Assembly (NCBI GenBank): GCA_026713105.1
Contig: JAPOPC010000100.1
Span: 1 to 64,000, forward strand
Direction of reading: 5' to 3'
DNA: 64,000 nucleotides
Source of the DNA: Acidimicrobiaceae bacterium
GTDB lineage: Bacteria; Actinomycetota; Acidimicrobiia; Acidimicrobiales; Poriferisodalaceae
Positions within the stretch are counted from its first letter, which is position 1, and every line of letters starts with the position of its first letter. The notes beneath the pieces were generated by a model. That model saw only the letters and a list, made by a program, of their open reading frames with translations. It was not told where the DNA came from and made no database searches. Of this stretch, positions 1 to 7,493 are shown in pieces. The translations under genes and the position numbers were made by a program.

Positions 1-153
1 ACCAGCGACACCCCCACGACGCTGCCGCCTGCAGCCCCAACACCCCGAAACGACAAATCAGGCCAACCGGAATGCCCAAAACACGACTCGCGGCATTCTC
101 ATGAATAATCAGGGCTAGGCGCTTGAGTCGCAGGCACCGAGCGGTGCTTGGCG
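1..153. other. left-edge segment without a recognisable gene
   Basis: One plus-strand frame is open from base 1 to a TAA at 106-108 and would give a Pro/Thr-rich tail, but it is too short and featureless to call a gene. A 7-bp inverted repeat (GAATGCC near 70, GGCATTC near 93) could be a weak transcription end. The amidohydrolase on the minus strand ends at 154. Confidence 0.3.
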
Positions 154-1329
154 CTACACGTCGATCTTGTAGAGCTCTGCGGCGTTGTCCTGCAGGATCC
201 GCTTCTGTGTGGCGGCGTCAAGGCTGCCGATCGCGTCGCGTACCCGCTCGACACTCTTCGGATACAGGCAGGTCGGATGGGGGATGTCGGTCTCGAACAT
301 GATCTGGGTGGCCCCGATGTGGTCGATGGCCGGCGCCAGCGTCTGCGATTCGAACCAGAAGCAGCCGTAGAACTGCCGTCGGAAGTAGTCCGAAGGCTTC
401 ATCGAGAGGTGTGCCAGATGCTCGGGCGCAGTCTCGCCGCACTGGTAGTCGAGCGCGTCGAGCAGGAACGGGATCCAGCCGACGCCGCTCTCCACCGATA
501 CGAAGTTCAGGTTCGGGTAGCGCTCAGGCACGTCGCTGACCAGCAGGTTCACCATCCAGCGCAGTTGACCCAGGAAGATTGCCGCCCCGCCGAGGGAGAT
601 CTTCACATCGCCCGACCATGTGTCGTAGGGCACCTTGCCCGACCAGTCGATGTCGCCCTCCGATGCGCCGATGTGGAAGTTGACCGGCATCTCGAGTGCT
701 TCGCAGATCTCCCAGAACGGCCGCCAGTCGGGTTGGGCGAAATTGGGCATGCCCGAATCGTGCGGGTTAGAGCACATCACGATGCCCTTGGCACCGTTGC
801 GATGCGCCCGGTCCACCTCGAGCACGCTGGCGTCGATGTCCCACCACGGCACCAGCGCCATCGGCAGGATGCGGCCGCCTGAGCGGGCCTGCAGGTCGGC
901 CATCCAGTCGTTGTAGATCTCGACGCAGGCGATGCGCAGCGCCCGGTCTTCCACCTTGAGGAAGTTCTGATTGCCGAAGCCGCCGACGTTGGGGTACACG
1001 ATGCCGTGGCTCACGCCCATGGCGTCCATGAGCTCGAGGCGGGCGTCGCAGTCGTAGGACGCCGCGTGCACCATCTCGATGTCGTGCTTGAGGAACTTCA
1101 GCCCGAGCATTTTTTCGCCGTCGGGCCCGATCGCGGAGACCGCTGAGTCGCCCGCGATGGGGATGTCGCCGTTCACGACCCACTTGCGCTTGCCGTCGTG
1201 CTCACGAATCTGCGGCACCAGGTCGCGGTACTTCGCCGGGGCCCCGCTGGTCCACAGGTCGTGCGGCTCGGTCCAGTGCGTGTCGGAATCGACGATCTTG
1301 ATGCCCGGGAAGAACTCGGTGATCGGCAT
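154..1329 (-). CDS. amidohydrolase family protein (ACMSD-like, COG2159 type)
   Basis: This 391-residue protein is a metal-dependent TIM-barrel hydrolase or decarboxylase of the amidohydrolase-2 family. Near the N terminus residues 14-22 read DSDTHWTEP, matching the family's first metal motif (H18, E21). Later motifs fit the barrel: a FHIG segment, VSVESGVGW, and the C-terminal FETDIPHP with a likely catalytic Asp. The ATG at 1329 is chosen because an upstream extension would run into the divergent EthD gene at 1505. Such enzymes commonly act on aromatic or heterocyclic ring-cleavage products; the substrate here cannot be read from sequence. The divergent EthD neighbour supports a role in degrading an organic compound. 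Confidence 0.85.
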   Translation of the reverse strand: MPITEFFPGIKIVDSDTHWTEPHDLWTSGAPAKYRDLVPQIREHDGKRKWVVNGDIPIAGDSAVSAIGPDGEKMLGLKFLKHDIEMVHAASYDCDARLELMDAMGVSHGIVYPNVGGFGNQNFLKVEDRALRIACVEIYNDWMADLQARSGGRILPMALVPWWDIDASVLEVDRAHRNGAKGIVMCSNPHDSGMPNFAQPDWRPFWEICEALEMPVNFHIGASEGDIDWSGKVPYDTWSGDVKISLGGAAIFLGQLRWMVNLLVSDVPERYPNLNFVSVESGVGWIPFLLDALDYQCGETAPEHLAHLSMKPSDYFRRQFYGCFWFESQTLAPAIDHIGATQIMFETDIPHPTCLYPKSVERVRDAIGSLDAATQKRILQDNAAELYKIDV

Positions 1330-1504
1330 GGTGTGCGCCCCCTCGCTGCCCGACGGCAGCCACGTCGAAATTACCAGCCTGGCCCCCACGCGATCCGAGG
1401 CGGGCGCTGGATGTAACCATCGGCACGGCTCCCGGCGGTTGCCAAATGGGGCCGGAACTAGCCTCACCGCAAGGCGAACTCGCCCGAGGCTGAGGAGGCG
1501 AACG

Positions 1505-2278
1505 ATGCTGCGACTGACGTTCTTGCTGCGACGCAAGGAAGGCATGAGCCGGGCCGAGATGCAGGACTACTGGCTCAACGTGCACGGCCCGCTGGTGGTA
1601 GCGCACTCGGCGAAGGCGAAGATGCTCCGTTACGTGCAGGTGCACACCACAGACGACGATCACAGCCGGCTGCCGGGCCGGCGGGGTCAGATGGAAGAGC
1701 CCTACGACGGGGCGGCCGAGGTCTGGTGGGAATCGAAGGAAACGATGCTGGCTGCCATGCGCACCGATGCCGGCCGTGAGTTCGACCGGGTGCTGGTCGA
1801 AGACGAGCTCAACTTCGCCGACATCAAGAACTCCACCGCGTACTACTGCTACGAGTACCCGCAGGTGAACCCGACGCCGGAGAACATCGTCGCCACCGAC
1901 CGCTCCAGCCTGGTCAAGCTGTACTTCAGCTACCGCCACCTGCCGTCGCTGAGCATCGACGAGGCGCAGTGGTACTGGCGGACGCACCACGGACCGATCA
2001 TCCGACGCCAAGCCCAGTCGTCGGGAATCCTGCGCTACCAGCAGGTGCATGCCGACGAGCACTCGTTCACCGCAGCCGTCAACCGCTCACGAGGCTCGAC
2101 GGTCGAGCCCTACACCGGTCACGCCGAGGTCTGGATGGACCGCAGCGCCATGGGCAATGCAATTCCCGAGAACCGGGCAGCATCGCGCCGGGCGTATGAG
2201 GATGAGGCCAACTTCATCGACTTCGGCCGCTCGGTGATGTTCCTGGCCAAAGAGCACGTGATGGTCGACCACCGCTGA
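1505..2278 (+). CDS. EthD-domain protein with two tandem EthD domains
   Basis: The 257-residue product contains two copies of the dimeric alpha/beta-barrel EthD fold. The first copy (about 1-115) starts MLRLTFLLRRKEGMS and carries the WLNVHGPLV motif; the second (about 135-250) has WYWRTHHGPII. Both keep the W/Y-x-H-G-P signature that is the hallmark of the family. EthD proteins were named from the ethyl tert-butyl ether degradation cluster and usually occur as single-domain dimers; the fused form would give an intramolecular dimer. It diverges from the amidohydrolase gene, with about 175 bp between the starts. Its exact function is unknown. The ATG at 1505 follows a purine-rich GAGGCG stretch. 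Confidence 0.8.
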   Translation: MLRLTFLLRRKEGMSRAEMQDYWLNVHGPLVVAHSAKAKMLRYVQVHTTDDDHSRLPGRRGQMEEPYDGAAEVWWESKETMLAAMRTDAGREFDRVLVEDELNFADIKNSTAYYCYEYPQVNPTPENIVATDRSSLVKLYFSYRHLPSLSIDEAQWYWRTHHGPIIRRQAQSSGILRYQQVHADEHSFTAAVNRSRGSTVEPYTGHAEVWMDRSAMGNAIPENRAASRRAYEDEANFIDFGRSVMFLAKEHVMVDHR

Positions 2279-2308
2279 AGCTCCTGCCCGCCGATGCTCG
2301 CGAGCGCG

Positions 2309-3919
2309 TCAGGTGTGTTCTTGACGGCGCACCACCAGGAACCAGGTGAGCACGAACGACAGGACCACCAGGATCACGCCCATCAGCCCTGCTTCGGCGA
2401 TGAACGCATCTTCGAATGATCCGTAGATCCGCGTGGTCAACGTGGAGAAGCCGAGGGGCGAGACCAGCAGGCTGATCGGCAGCTCCTTCATGACCGAGAG
2501 CAGCACGAGGCCAGCACCCGCCGCGAGTGCGGGGCCCATGACCGGCAGGTCCACGGTGAAGAGGCGGCGCACCGGACCTGCGCCGAGCAGGCGGGCCGAG
2601 TCGTGCAGCTGGCCGGGCACGCTGCGGACCGCCACGATGCTGACGCCCATTGCGAGCGACCCGAAGCGCACGATGTACGCGAAGATCAGCAGCACGGTCG
2701 TGTCGCCCAGCAGCTCTAGGACGAGGTCGGTTCGAAGCGTCCAGAATCGCATCGACAGCGCGATGAGCAGGCCGGGCAGCGCAAAGGTGCTGATCACCAC
2801 TGCGTGTGCCAACGACCCGGTTCGTGAGCGGTGACGACCTACCAGCATTGCGATCGGCAGCACCGCAGCGACAGAGATCAGTGCCGCCACGACGCTCACC
2901 CAGAGGGTGTTGAACGTGGCATCGGCGATGCTCGGATAGTCGACCGCGAGCGCTCGCTCGCCGGTGATCGAACGAAGCACGCCTCGCTGAGCCCAATCCA
3001 CCAAGGCGATGAAGGGAGCGCCCACGCTGGCGAAGACCGTGATCACCACCGCCGCCAGTGCCGCCGGCCGCCAGCGACCCAGGTGGTAGTCGAGCGGTCG
3101 TTGGCCCCCCGAACGTGTCCCGTCAGGCAGCCGGCGGGAGAACCATCGCTCGGCTAGCACCACCGCCGCAGCCAGGACCAGCAGCATCAGGCTCAGCGCC
3201 AGCGCCACGGGCGGGTTCGCGAGGTAGTTCGTGGCGATAGCTCGCGTCAGCGTGTCATATCGCATGAGCTGCACGGCGCCGAAGTCGCTCAGCGTGTACA
3301 GGAACACCAGCAGCGTTCCCGCGCCGATCGCGGTGCCCGCATGCGGCAGGCAGATCCGCCGGAACACCGCGAGCGCGCTGTCTCCGAGCAGCCGGGCGCT
3401 CTCTTCGAGGCTGCCGGGGAGCTGCCGCAGCCGGGCCGCGACCGGCAGGTACACGTAGGGATAGGTCATCAGCACCAGCACCAGCCACGCGCCGAAGAAC
3501 CCCCGCAGCTCCGGCACTGTGGTGATGCCGAGGCGCGCTGCCAGATCGTTGGCCAGCCCGCCCGGGTTAAGCGTGCGGATGAAGGCCGCGGCGCCGACGA
3601 ACGTCGGATACACCAGCGGCAGCGGCAGCAGCACGCGCCACAGCCGGCGCAGCGGCAGGTCGGTGCGCATGGTGAGCCAAGCAAGGCCGGTCCCGAGGAA
3701 TGCAGCGCACGCGGACACCGAAACGGCGAGCCGGAGCGTGCGCCACAGCGGGCCGAGGGTGCGAGCGCTCCACAGCAGGCCCTCGGGACCGGTGCCGTCA
3801 CGCAGCGCCCGGTACACGAGATACACGCCGGGGAAGGCGAACAGAAACGCCAGCACCACACCGGCGACGCGCTGCGCCGAAGGTGCGGTGCTGCGCCCTC
3901 GCCGGGCTGCTGCGATCAT
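2309..3919 (-). CDS. fbpB: iron(III) ABC transporter permease, FbpB type
   Basis: This 536-residue polytopic inner-membrane protein carries two fused binding-protein-dependent permease domains, the arrangement of FbpB/FutB ferric transporters. Two EAA-like coupling loops are visible: LEESARLLGDSALAVFRR in the N half and LHDSARLLGAGPVRRLF in the C half. It lies 36 bp downstream of the binding protein gene and is surely co-transcribed with it. No ABC ATPase follows; the next gene downstream is convergent. The transporter therefore needs an ATPase encoded elsewhere. Family assignment is firm; iron as substrate follows from the partner binding protein. Confidence 0.88.
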   Translation of the reverse strand: MIAAARRGRSTAPSAQRVAGVVLAFLFAFPGVYLVYRALRDGTGPEGLLWSARTLGPLWRTLRLAVSVSACAAFLGTGLAWLTMRTDLPLRRLWRVLLPLPLVYPTFVGAAAFIRTLNPGGLANDLAARLGITTVPELRGFFGAWLVLVLMTYPYVYLPVAARLRQLPGSLEESARLLGDSALAVFRRICLPHAGTAIGAGTLLVFLYTLSDFGAVQLMRYDTLTRAIATNYLANPPVALALSLMLLVLAAAVVLAERWFSRRLPDGTRSGGQRPLDYHLGRWRPAALAAVVITVFASVGAPFIALVDWAQRGVLRSITGERALAVDYPSIADATFNTLWVSVVAALISVAAVLPIAMLVGRHRSRTGSLAHAVVISTFALPGLLIALSMRFWTLRTDLVLELLGDTTVLLIFAYIVRFGSLAMGVSIVAVRSVPGQLHDSARLLGAGPVRRLFTVDLPVMGPALAAGAGLVLLSVMKELPISLLVSPLGFSTLTTRIYGSFEDAFIAEAGLMGVILVVLSFVLTWFLVVRRQEHT

Positions 3920-3955
3920 CTCAGCGACCCGTTCGGGCCGGCATCGGGATGGATG

Positions 3956-5074
3956 TCACTCGTTCAGGATGCCGCTGGCCTCGATGATCTCGGTGGAGCG
4001 TGCAAAACCATCGCCGAGCGAGTCGAAGCTAATGCTCCCGATCTCGGGGCCGCCCAGCGCCGGCAGGACATCGGCGGGGGCGACTCCGGCGGCGAGTGGG
4101 TACTCGAGCGTTTCCCCGCTGAAGTAGCGCTGCGCAGGCTCGCTCAGCAGGTAGGCGATGAATTCGTTGGCGGAGTCGCCGTTCGAGCTGGAGGCGGTCA
4201 CCGTGGCGGCCGTGATGATCAGCAGCGAGCCGATGTCGTCGCCGGCGAATTCCCAGTTCGCGGCACGGTGGTCGTCACCGGACGCCGCCGCAACTTGGTA
4301 CTGGTAGTAGTGGTTCACGAGACCCATGTCGATCTCGCCCCGACCCGCGGCCTCCACGATGGACCGGTTATTGGGGTAGTAGCGGGCACCGTTGGCGACC
4401 ATCTCGTCGAGCCATCGGGCTGCGACGTCGTCGCCGTTCTGCGTACGGAATACCGTGAACCAGTCGACGAACGAACCGTTGGTCGCGGGGATTGCCACCC
4501 GACCGCGGAAGCGTTCGCCGGTGAGGTCGAAGACCGACGCGGGCAGTTCGCTGTCGGCGACGTTGTCGAGGTTGTAGACGAGCACGCGCTTGCGGCCGGT
4601 GAAGCCGACCCACGTGCCCGAAGCCGAACGGTTCTCCTCGCTCACGAGTCCTAGGACGTCGCTGTCGATCGTCCTCAGCAGTCCCTTGCCTTCGAGGAAT
4701 CCCACCGGTCCGGGCGAGCGCGACAAGTACACGTCAGCCGCGGTGCGATCGCCTTCTTCTGCGAGCAGCAGGGCCAGGTCGGTTGAGGCACCCCAGCGGA
4801 CCGCCACCTCGATGCCAGTCTCGCAAGCGAACGCGTCGAGCACCGGCTGGATCAGGTTCTCGGTGCGGCCGGAATAGACGGTGAGCTGCCGGTCGGTCTC
4901 CGAAGCGCAGTCACCGTCGAAGATCTGCGCGGCGGGTCCTTCCAGCGTGCGCGCCGAGCCGCACGCGGCGGCAATCGTCGCGACTGTCACGGCGAGAGCT
5001 GCCCAACGAAGACGTGGCGAGCGGGCTACGCATGATTTCGGTCGGGTTGAGAGGCCGTGCGGGTCCGTGTGCAT
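3956..5074 (-). CDS. fbpA: iron(III) ABC transporter substrate-binding lipoprotein, FbpA/FutA type
   Basis: The 372-residue protein is a class-II periplasmic-binding-fold lipoprotein. Residues 20-38 form a signal peptide with lipobox AAAC (C38). The mature part begins with TVYSGR and contains the tandem tyrosines Y256-Y257 in HYYQYQ, which in FbpA/FutA proteins bind ferric iron directly. It would capture Fe3+ outside the membrane and deliver it to the permease encoded next. A candidate metal-regulator operator (5109-5122) lies about 35 bp upstream of the start, consistent with iron control. Its own start is 5074. Confidence 0.87.
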   Translation of the reverse strand: MHTDPHGLSTRPKSCVARSPRLRWAALAVTVATIAAACGSARTLEGPAAQIFDGDCASETDRQLTVYSGRTENLIQPVLDAFACETGIEVAVRWGASTDLALLLAEEGDRTAADVYLSRSPGPVGFLEGKGLLRTIDSDVLGLVSEENRSASGTWVGFTGRKRVLVYNLDNVADSELPASVFDLTGERFRGRVAIPATNGSFVDWFTVFRTQNGDDVAARWLDEMVANGARYYPNNRSIVEAAGRGEIDMGLVNHYYQYQVAAASGDDHRAANWEFAGDDIGSLLIITAATVTASSSNGDSANEFIAYLLSEPAQRYFSGETLEYPLAAGVAPADVLPALGGPEIGSISFDSLGDGFARSTEIIEASGILNE

Positions 5075-5108
5075 GGCGCAGCACTATAGCCAGAGTTTCC
5101 GTTGTATG

Positions 5109-5122
5109 TAAAGGAACCTTAA
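5109..5122 (-). promoter_or_regulatory. candidate iron/metal-repressor operator
   Basis: TAAAGGAACCTTAA is a near-perfect inverted repeat (arms TAAAGG and CCTTAA) placed about 35 bp upstream of fbpA. It sits where a DtxR/IdeR-family repressor would be expected, although the match to the 19-bp DtxR consensus is only partial. Confidence 0.35.
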
Positions 5123-5224
5123 CTAACGCAGCGCGGGCAGCCAACCGGCACACACCCGTCGCCCTCGTGATGGCGCCCCGGCGGAATTCGCTTGTGTACA
5201 TTGGCGATGCGGCCCTAGGGTCGC

Positions 5225-5296
5225 TGGTGGAACTAGACGGAATCGAACCGTCCGAGGTCGGCTATCAATCCAGCTCGGCGCACCAGCGCTAGTCCC
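5225..5296 (-). tRNA. tRNA-like element, atypical; identity uncertain
   Basis: On the minus strand a 72-nt element begins GGGACTA and ends TAGTTCC-A-CCA. Those ends form a 7-bp acceptor stem (one G-U), followed by an encoded CCA. A canonical T arm is present (GACGG-TTCGATT-CCGTC). The centre does not fold as a standard tRNA: the D arm may be GCGC-TGGT-GCGC and the best anticodon stem (GCTGG/CCGAC) has a C-A mismatch and an 8-nt loop ATTGATAG. Anticodon GAU (Ile) or UGA is possible, but neither is secure. It is about 4 nt shorter than usual. It may be a degenerate or non-canonical tRNA. It lies between the SDR terminator and fbpA. Confidence 0.45.
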
Positions 5297-5298
5297 GT

Positions 5299-5326
5299 GA
5301 GGGCCGCACCTTCGGGTGCGGCCCTC
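5299..5326 (-). terminator. strong GC-rich hairpin with TTCG loop
   Basis: A perfect 12-bp stem (GAGGGCCGCACC / GGTGCGGCCCTC) is closed by a TTCG/CGAA tetraloop. There is no U tract, which is usual for actinobacterial terminators. It lies 138 bp past the end of the minus-strand SDR gene and just before the tRNA-like element, so it most likely ends SDR transcription; it would also work in the plus direction. Confidence 0.7.
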
Positions 5327-5463
5327 GCATGTTGACAGGCCATACGTCGAGGACTCTCGTGATTTTCTGAACGCGAGTTGAGGTCGGCTTGACTGGGTTC
5401 ATGAGCATGGGCGCGGCTGTGTCTGCTGCTGGAGTTCGCAGCGATGTCCGGCCGCCGGAGGGC

Positions 5464-6459
5464 TCAGGCGAAGCGCAGGGGCTCCGCGGCGCTCCAGTCG
5501 ACGGGCTGCTCGTCGAGGTTCAGCGCCAGCCGATGCCAGATCAGCTCGACAGCGGCCTGTGCAGACGCCGCAGCTTCGCCGTCCTCCTCGGCGGCGGTCA
5601 CCATGAGCTCGTACATGGCGCCGTCGGTCTCGCTGGTGGGGCGGGCCAGCAGCGCCATGAACGCCTCGGCCATCTCGCAGGGCTCCAGCATCCGTGGCTG
5701 CCAGCGACCGAAAACCCGCTCGTTGCCGGCGTACTCGTTGGTCATGCCCGTGCGCACGAAGGGCAGCAGCAGCGTGAAACAGGTGACGAGGTCGGCGCTG
5801 CGGCCCAGGTTCACCTTCAGCACCTTGGGCAGCTGCAGCACCGCCCAATTGCTGAGCGCGTAGCCGGGCACGGCGGGGCCAGGGTCCACGGCCTGGCGGG
5901 ATGACACGTACACGATCTGCGCCGGTTCGCCGGCGTACACCGCCTCGCCCGCCCACAGGTGCGTCGAAGCCAGGAAGCCGTCGACCTTGGTGTCGAGCAC
6001 CAGCCGCGACTGCTCGAGGTTGTCGATGAAGTGCTGACGCACCCGTGCTCGCCGAAGCGACGAGGGCTCGCCCTCGATCTGCCGGAGCGTGCGGCCGAGG
6101 TTGTAGCCGGATTCGGTCAGCCCGGAGTTGCAGATCACTAGGTTCGGCGGCAGGCCGCCCATCTGGTCCATGACGTAGCTGCGGATGGCCCACAGGTCGC
6201 GCAGGTTGGTCACGTCGGCCTGCACCGGAAACGCGCGCACGCCTTCGTCGCGCAACTGGTCGACGAGGTCGAACCCGTCCTCGTAACTGCGATGAAAGTG
6301 AATGCCGACCGAGTCAGCGCCGTTCAACCCCGCGCTGAGTGCAAACGCCTGGCCGATGCCGCCGTCCTTGCCGGCGCCGGTGATGAGCACGCGCTTGCCC
6401 TCTACGCCACCGCGCAGCGCTTCGAAGCGAAACCTGTCGGTCGGCGCGGTGTAGGCCAT
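5464..6459 (-). CDS. SDR-family oxidoreductase with altered active site (YxxxN)
   Basis: The product is a 331-residue Rossmann-fold short-chain dehydrogenase/reductase-like protein. Residues 27-36 give the cofactor loop TGAGKDGGIG, N111-S-G is the NAG-type motif, and YVSS (184-187) supplies the catalytic serine. The catalytic tyrosine is Y200, but the lysine four residues on is replaced by asparagine (YALSN). The start at 6459 is chosen because GAGGAG lies 7 nt upstream; an in-frame ATG at 6474 lacks this. At 331 residues it is longer than the usual 250. NAD(P) binding looks intact, whereas classical dehydrogenase catalysis is uncertain. The substrate is unknown. Confidence 0.8.
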   Translation of the reverse strand: MAYTAPTDRFRFEALRGGVEGKRVLITGAGKDGGIGQAFALSAGLNGADSVGIHFHRSYEDGFDLVDQLRDEGVRAFPVQADVTNLRDLWAIRSYVMDQMGGLPPNLVICNSGLTESGYNLGRTLRQIEGEPSSLRRARVRQHFIDNLEQSRLVLDTKVDGFLASTHLWAGEAVYAGEPAQIVYVSSRQAVDPGPAVPGYALSNWAVLQLPKVLKVNLGRSADLVTCFTLLLPFVRTGMTNEYAGNERVFGRWQPRMLEPCEMAEAFMALLARPTSETDGAMYELMVTAAEEDGEAAASAQAAVELIWHRLALNLDEQPVDWSAAEPLRFA

Positions 6460-6614
6460 GGCAATGCTCCTCATTGAGCGACGGGCCGAGCTGCCGGTCG
6501 ATTTCCGGTCGAACGCCCGGCGCCGACCGCGAGTCTGCCCTACGTGAACACGTGGGTCAGACCCCTGGGCTCATGCCGAAGAGACGCCCGCTGCGGGGCG
6601 CCCCACTCGGTGCG

Positions 6615-7373
6615 TCAGCGGCCTGTCCAGACGGGATCGCGCTTCTCCACAAAAGCACGCGGCCCCTCCAAGAAGTCCTCGGTGCCCAGGATGTTGCGGA
6701 AGTGGTCCTTGGTGATCTCCCAGCCGTCGTCCTCTGAGCGTGCATGGCTCTCGAGTACAACGGCGCGGCTCTCGCGCACTGACTTAGGCGCGTTCGCGAT
6801 GATGCGATCTGCCAGGGCCATGGCCGCGGGGACAACCTCGCCCTCGTCGGCCATCTCGTTCACGAGGCCGAGCTGGTAGGCACGCTCTGCGGAAATCGGA
6901 TCTCCCGTCATGGCGAGCTCCAGCGCGACGTTGCGCCCCACTACCTGCGGAAGCCGGAACAGCCCGCCCGCGGCGGCCACCAGCGACCGCTTCACCTCGG
7001 GAATGCCGAAGCGGGCCCGCGGCGAGGCCACCACCAAGTCGCATGACAGCACGATCTCGAGCCCGCCCGCCAGCGCCGCTCCGTCGACTGCTGCGATCAG
7101 CGGCTTGGTGCGGGGATAACGCGCCAGTCCGGCGAAACCGCCCTTCTCCGTCTCGATCGGCTTCTTTGCTGCGACCGACTTGAGGTCGGCCCCGGCGCTG
7201 AACACGGTGCCGGTGCCCGCAAGGATTCCGACCCACACCTCAGGGTCGGCCTCGAAGGTGTCGAGATGGGCTTCCATCTCCGAGGACACCTCGTGGCTGA
7301 TGGCATTGCGGGCTTCGGGCCGGTTCAGCGTGAAGATCGCCACCCGCCCCCGGACTTCATAATCAACGACCAT
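6615..7373 (-). CDS. enoyl-CoA hydratase/isomerase family protein
   Basis: This 252-residue crotonase-fold protein has the typical length of the family. The oxyanion-hole segments FSAGADLKS and AGGLEIVLSCDLVV are both present, as is the PEARNAIS segment near the N terminus. Members hydrate or isomerise enoyl-CoA thioesters in fatty-acid or aromatic-acid breakdown; the exact reaction cannot be assigned. It stands alone on the minus strand between the SDR gene and glpD, 120 bp from the latter. Confidence 0.85.
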   Translation of the reverse strand: MVVDYEVRGRVAIFTLNRPEARNAISHEVSSEMEAHLDTFEADPEVWVGILAGTGTVFSAGADLKSVAAKKPIETEKGGFAGLARYPRTKPLIAAVDGAALAGGLEIVLSCDLVVASPRARFGIPEVKRSLVAAAGGLFRLPQVVGRNVALELAMTGDPISAERAYQLGLVNEMADEGEVVPAAMALADRIIANAPKSVRESRAVVLESHARSEDDGWEITKDHFRNILGTEDFLEGPRAFVEKRDPVWTGR

Positions 7374-7493
7374 CGCGCCAATCTATGAGGCTGAGCCGCT
7401 CAGCGGCGCAGCCGTGGCCCGAGCGGCCCGTGAGCCCGATCGCATGAGCATGGGGAACAAGAGCGGGGTGCAGGAGTCTGGGCGAAACCCCGC

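Noticed and set aside
3341-4654. Plus-strand open frame opposite fbpA and fbpB
   Set aside because: The opposing genes are well supported. The frame is Arg/Gln/His-rich without motifs.
5225-5296. tRNA-Sec as an explanation for the tRNA-like element
   Set aside because: Bacterial tRNA-Sec is about 95 nt with an extended acceptor and long variable arm and UCA anticodon. This element is 72 nt and has none of these.
5225-5296. tmRNA
   Set aside because: The 5' and 3' acceptor strands are only 72 nt apart, and no tag-peptide frame or tmRNA 5' consensus was found upstream.
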